A DNA stretch of 64,000 nt from Moduliflexus sp964602655. GTDB lineage: Bacteria; Moduliflexota; Moduliflexia; Moduliflexales; Moduliflexaceae. Position 1 is the first letter of the stretch. Every line of letters starts with the position of its first letter. Position numbers and translations under genes: made by a program. The notes under the pieces were generated by a model. The model was not told the origin of the DNA. It was given only the letters and a program-made list of their open reading frames with translations, and ran no database searches. Positions 60,253 through 64,000 of this stretch are shown here, piece by piece. The stretch is from positions 25,785 to 89,784 of the forward strand of contig CAZRSF010000017.1 of the NCBI GenBank assembly GCA_964602655.1. The letters are read 5' to 3'.

Positions 60253-61902
60253 TTACTCCGTATGTTCACGTTTACTTGAGCAAGGCCGCATACTTGTCAT
60301 AATCGGATGCTGAAATTGAGGCGAAACAATTATACAATTTCCTTGTCCTAAAGTAGGGACTTCATCCCAAACAGATTCATTAACGCTACCAGCCGATGTT
60401 TTTAATACTTTGAGGTTATGACTGCCGGTTGTCTGGTGAATAACTTTAGTATTACACAATTCATAAATTTCATCGGGCAGGTGTGATGGCTGTTGAGAGA
60501 TAAAACAGAGTCCTAACCAACGTTTTCTTCCCCGTCGAGCGACTTCACGTAAGCGATCCAGCAGAGCTTCCATTTTGCTGGCATTTTCTCTACTGACAAA
60601 GGTATGCGCTTCTTCGATGACAATTAAGGTCGGCGGTAAATTCTCGTCATGGATTTTTTGATCAAACACCTTTCTTAGAAGATAAGCGATTACAATATTA
60701 TTAACGCGGACATTATAGGAATTACTTAAATCAATTACGCTTACTTTTCCTGGTCTGATTAATGCCGTAGGATCAAGATATTCTTCCGCTAAATCAAAGA
60801 TGCCAAACCTTTTTAGGCGTTCTAATAATCTTTTAACAACAAACCATGAAGATTTATCTGCCCCATTTGCTGAATTTATATGATCATTTACAGATTTAAC
60901 TACATCTTTTAACGTAAGATCAGGGTAATCCTCATCTTCAAGAAATTCATTCTCTTCGAGAGCTTTCCATTGATTAGAAGATGACTTTTTCTTTTGCGCT
61001 TTATCTCCATTACAAATCCGATCTCTCACTTCATTCCATGCACTAATAAATCGGTCTTCCTGATTTTCATTCATCCCCATAATCGCTGATAATTCATAGG
61101 GGGAAAGACTTCCAAATGGAATTCCGAATTCTATAGCATCTTTTCTTTTTGTCTCTGTTGCCAAAGGAAAATATACCTGAAAGTCATTCAACCCTTTGGC
61201 AGTAATTTTAAAACGTTCTGCAATTTTTTGAAATTCTTTGTTTTTAAGAATTTCTTCAGATGGATAATCCATTGAGATATACTCACCTTCTACATCAAGA
61301 ACAATTACTGCCCAACCTGCTGAACTTGCCTCTTCAATAAGTACTTGTGAGGAATTTGTTTTTCCAGACCCAACAGTTCCGAATATTCCTGTATTTCTTG
61401 GAAGAACTGATTTTTTATTACCATCGAAATGAACTCGAATATCGCCATACCCACTAAGTTGGCCGAGATACATGTTTCCTTGCAGACGAAGCAAGTCTTC
61501 TATTTTTTCAGGCGGTAATGGAAATATAGCAGACTTTGGGCGTGGTCTCGTTTGAACGCTTGATAAATTCGCAGAAGTAAGGTTAAAAAGGCCGAGCAGT
61601 TCTACAAAACAAATACCATGATAATCTGGCAAAAATCCAATTTTACCAGCCTGAATAATTGCCGTTTTAGCAAACGCAGATTCACGGCTCACAGCATCAG
61701 GCGTATAAAAAGGGCCTTTAACAATCCGTGCCAAATAAAAATGCTCTTCTTTACTGGATTCAACAATGACATATTTCCCTCTGAAGATTTCCTTAATTTT
61801 ATCAAAAGGAACTCTGATTTCCACTTCGTTATTCGACCCGCCAGGCGCTGAATCAAAATTAACAAATCCAATTGCGTGTTCTTTTGCAAAACCTGTTTCC
61901 AT
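60253..61902 (-). CDS. HerA-like DNA translocase ATPase
   Basis: 549 residues. It has an N-terminal HAS-barrel-like beta-domain (IGFVNFDSAPGGSNNEVEIRVPF, about 9-90) and a FtsK/HerA-type ATPase: Walker A GIFGTVGSGKTNSS (about 180-193), Walker B TLIVIEEAHTFVSREN, and the arginine and sensor region RGRKRWLGLCFISQQPSHLPDEI. HerA hexamers translocate on DNA and work with NurA nuclease in archaeal end resection and in several bacterial antiphage systems. A long insertion with acidic residues (about 300-350) is notable. AAGGAG precedes ATG 61902, 13 bp after the NurA-like stop. Confidence 0.92.
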   Translation of the reverse strand: METGFAKEHAIGFVNFDSAPGGSNNEVEIRVPFDKIKEIFRGKYVIVESSKEEHFYLARIVKGPFYTPDAVSRESAFAKTAIIQAGKIGFLPDYHGICFVELLGLFNLTSANLSSVQTRPRPKSAIFPLPPEKIEDLLRLQGNMYLGQLSGYGDIRVHFDGNKKSVLPRNTGIFGTVGSGKTNSSQVLIEEASSAGWAVIVLDVEGEYISMDYPSEEILKNKEFQKIAERFKITAKGLNDFQVYFPLATETKRKDAIEFGIPFGSLSPYELSAIMGMNENQEDRFISAWNEVRDRICNGDKAQKKKSSSNQWKALEENEFLEDEDYPDLTLKDVVKSVNDHINSANGADKSSWFVVKRLLERLKRFGIFDLAEEYLDPTALIRPGKVSVIDLSNSYNVRVNNIVIAYLLRKVFDQKIHDENLPPTLIVIEEAHTFVSRENASKMEALLDRLREVARRGRKRWLGLCFISQQPSHLPDEIYELCNTKVIHQTTGSHNLKVLKTSAGSVNESVWDEVPTLGQGNCIIVSPQFQHPIMTSMRPCSSKREHTE

Positions 61903-61915
61903 AGTTCTTCTCCTT

Positions 61916-62992
61916 CTACTTTTGACGTAAGGAATCTTCTGGCATTTCGGAAAGAAACTCTCCTTCTTGCGCAAGTTTAAACTCAACAATATTATTAAAA
62001 TCTGTTGCCTTAAACAAAGTTGAACAGAGGTTATCCGCATAATCAATTAATAACGGAAATCCTTTTTCTCTTTGAAACATTGCATCTCTGGCAATAATTC
62101 TTGCGGCCTGTTCGAAATAATCCTGATGTGCATGGAAAACATAAGGACGCTGAGAGATTTTAATGATTCCAATAAGAATTTTAGAAGCTTCTTGCTTTAA
62201 AAAGTGAGTCATTCTAAGCAATTCTTCTTCTCGCCATTTGTCTTTTGCCATAAAATCTTCATTTCTCAATAATTCCATTCCAACATTTGTATGCTTTAAT
62301 AAAAAATATTCTCCTGAATTTAATGCCATACCAATTCGCATAAACGCATCATTTTGAGAACGGGAAATAATACTAAAACAACGCTTATTTCTAATAATTG
62401 CTTCAAGAATTTTTAGTGTTATTTCAAGTGCGCGTAATTTTCCTAATCCTGTCATTAATTCAAAAGGTAAAAGCCGTCCATGATATATTTTATAATGGTT
62501 TATAAATTTATCATTCAAACCGATTTCTCTTTCTCGATAAAATAAAATAGCTCGAATAACCAGATTAGATAGAATCCGATTTTTTGATTCGTGGGCATTT
62601 AAATATTCAGCAACATCTTTAATTTCTTCATTATATTGGGCTTCTGAAACAAAACATGAATGTTGTATCCGTTCGTTTTGATAATTTACAGCGACGACTC
62701 CAATTTGAGCCATCGCGCCTGAAATAGTTTTGTGTATCGCCACCGTTCCATCAACGCCAATAACCTGCCCGGACGTAAGCAATTCTTCTTCCTCTAAAAG
62801 TTCATGAGGAAGACGTTTTATATCAAAATGCGCTTCAACAAAATCCCTTACTTTTTGTTTCATTGCCTTACCGTGAGCAATTTCGTCTGATAGCGTTTCA
62901 ATATAATGGTGAATCCCTTCTTCAATATACGTTTCATAATCATGCCACGTTCTTTGATTTAGCAATTCTTTGAAGGTAACGTGTTGTGACAT
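61916..62992 (-). CDS. NurA-like nuclease
   Basis: 358 residues. The NurA family is an RNase H-like nuclease that works with HerA. Signature acidic sites appear: VIGVDGTVAIHK (motif I Asp, about residue 79) and GFPLLIDYADNLCSTLFKAT (last motif). The central part is helical with RAILFYREREIGLND. It overlaps the methyltransferase gene by 34 bp and is followed closely by HerA, the normal pairing. The family call rests on these motifs and on its HerA neighbour; similarity is weak, so the assignment is good but not certain. Confidence 0.8.
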   Translation of the reverse strand: MSQHVTFKELLNQRTWHDYETYIEEGIHHYIETLSDEIAHGKAMKQKVRDFVEAHFDIKRLPHELLEEEELLTSGQVIGVDGTVAIHKTISGAMAQIGVVAVNYQNERIQHSCFVSEAQYNEEIKDVAEYLNAHESKNRILSNLVIRAILFYREREIGLNDKFINHYKIYHGRLLPFELMTGLGKLRALEITLKILEAIIRNKRCFSIISRSQNDAFMRIGMALNSGEYFLLKHTNVGMELLRNEDFMAKDKWREEELLRMTHFLKQEASKILIGIIKISQRPYVFHAHQDYFEQAARIIARDAMFQREKGFPLLIDYADNLCSTLFKATDFNNIVEFKLAQEGEFLSEMPEDSLRQK

Positions 62993-64000
62993 ATTTCCAA
63001 TTCCTTTCTTAGCACTTCTGCAAAAGCTTTTGCCATTTTAGGAGGAACAGCGTTTCCGACCTGAACAAACTGCGCAGTTCTTGGCCCCTCAAATCTGAAA
63101 TTATCAGGAAACGATTGAATTCGAGCGGCCTCTCGAACAGTTAAAGAACGAAGTTGTTGTTCATCAGGATGAATATTATAATGCCCATCTTTTGCGATAT
63201 GAGCAACAATTGTATGAGGAATTTTATTCCACCAATGAACTTTAAAACGATCTGTAAAATGTTTCTGATTTTTATGGGTTTTCAGAGCTTCTGGCAATTT
63301 AGAATAGTCTAATTGTTCGCCTTTTTCAGCGAGACGAATCGCTTCTTTATATATTTCTCGATCATGCAAACAATTCAACGGGCGAGAACAATGATTCATT
63401 ATTCCTTCAGAATTTCTTCTCACCTCTTTCTGGTAATCAGAAAGAGGTTGGTACAGATTAGGATATTTTACTAATTCGTAATCATCTCCTTCACCAGCTT
63501 GTAATGCAGGTAAATCATTGATGAGAAATTTTGTAAACAAATTTTGTGGGGTTTTGCTTAATTTTTCAAAATCTGGATATTTTAATTGAATATCATTTCT
63601 AATCCCAAGAAAAATAAAACGTTTTCTACTTTGGGGCACTCCGAAATCTAAAGCATTTTGGATATTGTCTGAAATATGCCCTTCATTTTTTCCTGATGTA
63701 AAAGCGTAACCAAGCTTGTCGAAATCCTCTCTGATTATTCTGAAAATTTCTCCATTTCTTGCCGAAACGATGCCGGGAACATTCTCAAAAAGAAAAAAAT
63801 TAGGACGAAAATGTTTCACAATATCATAATAAAATTTAAAAAGAAAATTACGTTCGTCGTTATGAACACGTTCCCTTAAACGACTTCTTCCAATAACAGA
63901 GTATGCCTGACACGGAGGACCTCCTAAAATAAAATCAAGCTCAGAAACGTTATGGAAAGCAAGTGATTTCTCTAAACGTATAATCATCTCTTCAGAAGAA
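62959..64000 (-). CDS. C5 cytosine-specific DNA methyltransferase (N-terminus cut by window edge)
   Basis: The frame is open to the right edge; motif I (FAGXGG) lies outside. Visible motifs: IV ILGGPPCQAYSVIG with the catalytic Cys, VI FFLFENVPGI, VIII QSRKRFIFLGIR, then a target-recognition region, IX-like SLTVREAARIQSFPDNF and X VQVGNAVPPKMAKAF. It makes 5-methylcytosine in a sequence to be determined. It is the first gene visible in the operon; NurA, HerA, the double-ATPase kinase and the receiver follow. In this setting it most likely marks host DNA as self. Confidence 0.93.
   Translation of the reverse strand, partial: SSEEMIIRLEKSLAFHNVSELDFILGGPPCQAYSVIGRSRLRERVHNDERNFLFKFYYDIVKHFRPNFFLFENVPGIVSARNGEIFRIIREDFDKLGYAFTSGKNEGHISDNIQNALDFGVPQSRKRFIFLGIRNDIQLKYPDFEKLSKTPQNLFTKFLINDLPALQAGEGDDYELVKYPNLYQPLSDYQKEVRRNSEGIMNHCSRPLNCLHDREIYKEAIRLAEKGEQLDYSKLPEALKTHKNQKHFTDRFKVHWWNKIPHTIVAHIAKDGHYNIHPDEQQLRSLTVREAARIQSFPDNFRFEGPRTAQFVQVGNAVPPKMAKAFAEVLRKELEICHNTLPSKNC

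Noticed and set aside
62959..64000. Complete methyltransferase starting at the ATG at 63987
   Set aside because: The frame stays open to the window edge and motif I is missing, so the true start is outside.

Overview
The window carries mostly single-copy chromosomal genes of a Gram-negative bacterium. Evidence for this is lipobox lipoproteins, an omptin-like outer-membrane barrel, LipB, PilT, an AraFGH importer and AlaS/GlyS/MreB housekeeping genes. GC content looks like roughly 50-55% up to about position 56870; beyond that the DNA becomes clearly AT-rich. The mixture (WD40-Ser/Thr kinase, giant pentapeptide protein, CHAD/polyphosphate genes, many intergenic palindromes, an mreB with no mreC behind it) suggests an uncultured lineage outside the classical Proteobacteria. 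A Modulibacteria/KSB3-like genome is a low-confidence guess; no marker here decides it.

Layout. 1-3400: a WD40 Ser/Thr kinase (cut by the left edge) behind a slipin gene. 3450-4400: a gene-poor stretch with degenerate tRNA pieces and inverted repeats. 4440-8650: AraC regulator, two lipoproteins, OsmC protein and a B12-binding radical SAM protein. 9050-14530: a polyphosphate operon (two-domain PPK2, SixA-like phosphatase with a Lys-rich tail, PPK1, CHAD). 14530-18140: sparse DNA with a VPD-type C-terminal sorting-signal peptide, small coupled ORFs, a secreted protein, DUF2513 and a RelE-type toxin-antitoxin pair. 18176-21043: a giant pentapeptide-repeat protein. 21205-27320: MATE pump, WYL regulator, SpoU-type methyltransferase, lytic transglycosylase, lipoprotein and omptin-like barrel. 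27651-30290: tungstate importer tupABC.

30390-42087 is the most interesting host locus. It holds an L-arabinose-type importer (araF, araG, araH) followed by a DUF5107-TPR protein and a mutarotase-like protein. Divergent to these lie an NtrC-type response regulator and a sensor kinase whose N-terminus is a degenerate AraG-like ABC cassette fused to PAS, HisKA and HATPase. The araF promoter has a clear sigma-54 -24/-12 element, and two 17-bp dyads with centres 31 bp apart lie about 120 bp upstream, where an enhancer is expected. The parts fit a sugar-transport-coupled two-component circuit.

42140-56454: lipB, a metallophosphoesterase, VanZ, cstA, glyS, mreB, a DHH phosphoesterase, alaS, pilT, DUF6901 and a lipoprotein. 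56540-56874 holds a truncated HigA-like antitoxin and a short gene remnant at the edge of an AT-rich island. The island reads C5 cytosine methyltransferase (cut by the right edge), NurA-like nuclease, HerA-like ATPase, a protein with two GHKL ATPase domains (Hsp90-like plus histidine kinase-like), and a receiver-domain protein. The genes overlap or nearly touch and form one leftward operon that looks like a two-component-controlled DNA-targeting defence system.

Almost every intergenic gap, including gaps inside operons, carries a perfect or near-perfect inverted repeat from one of several families.
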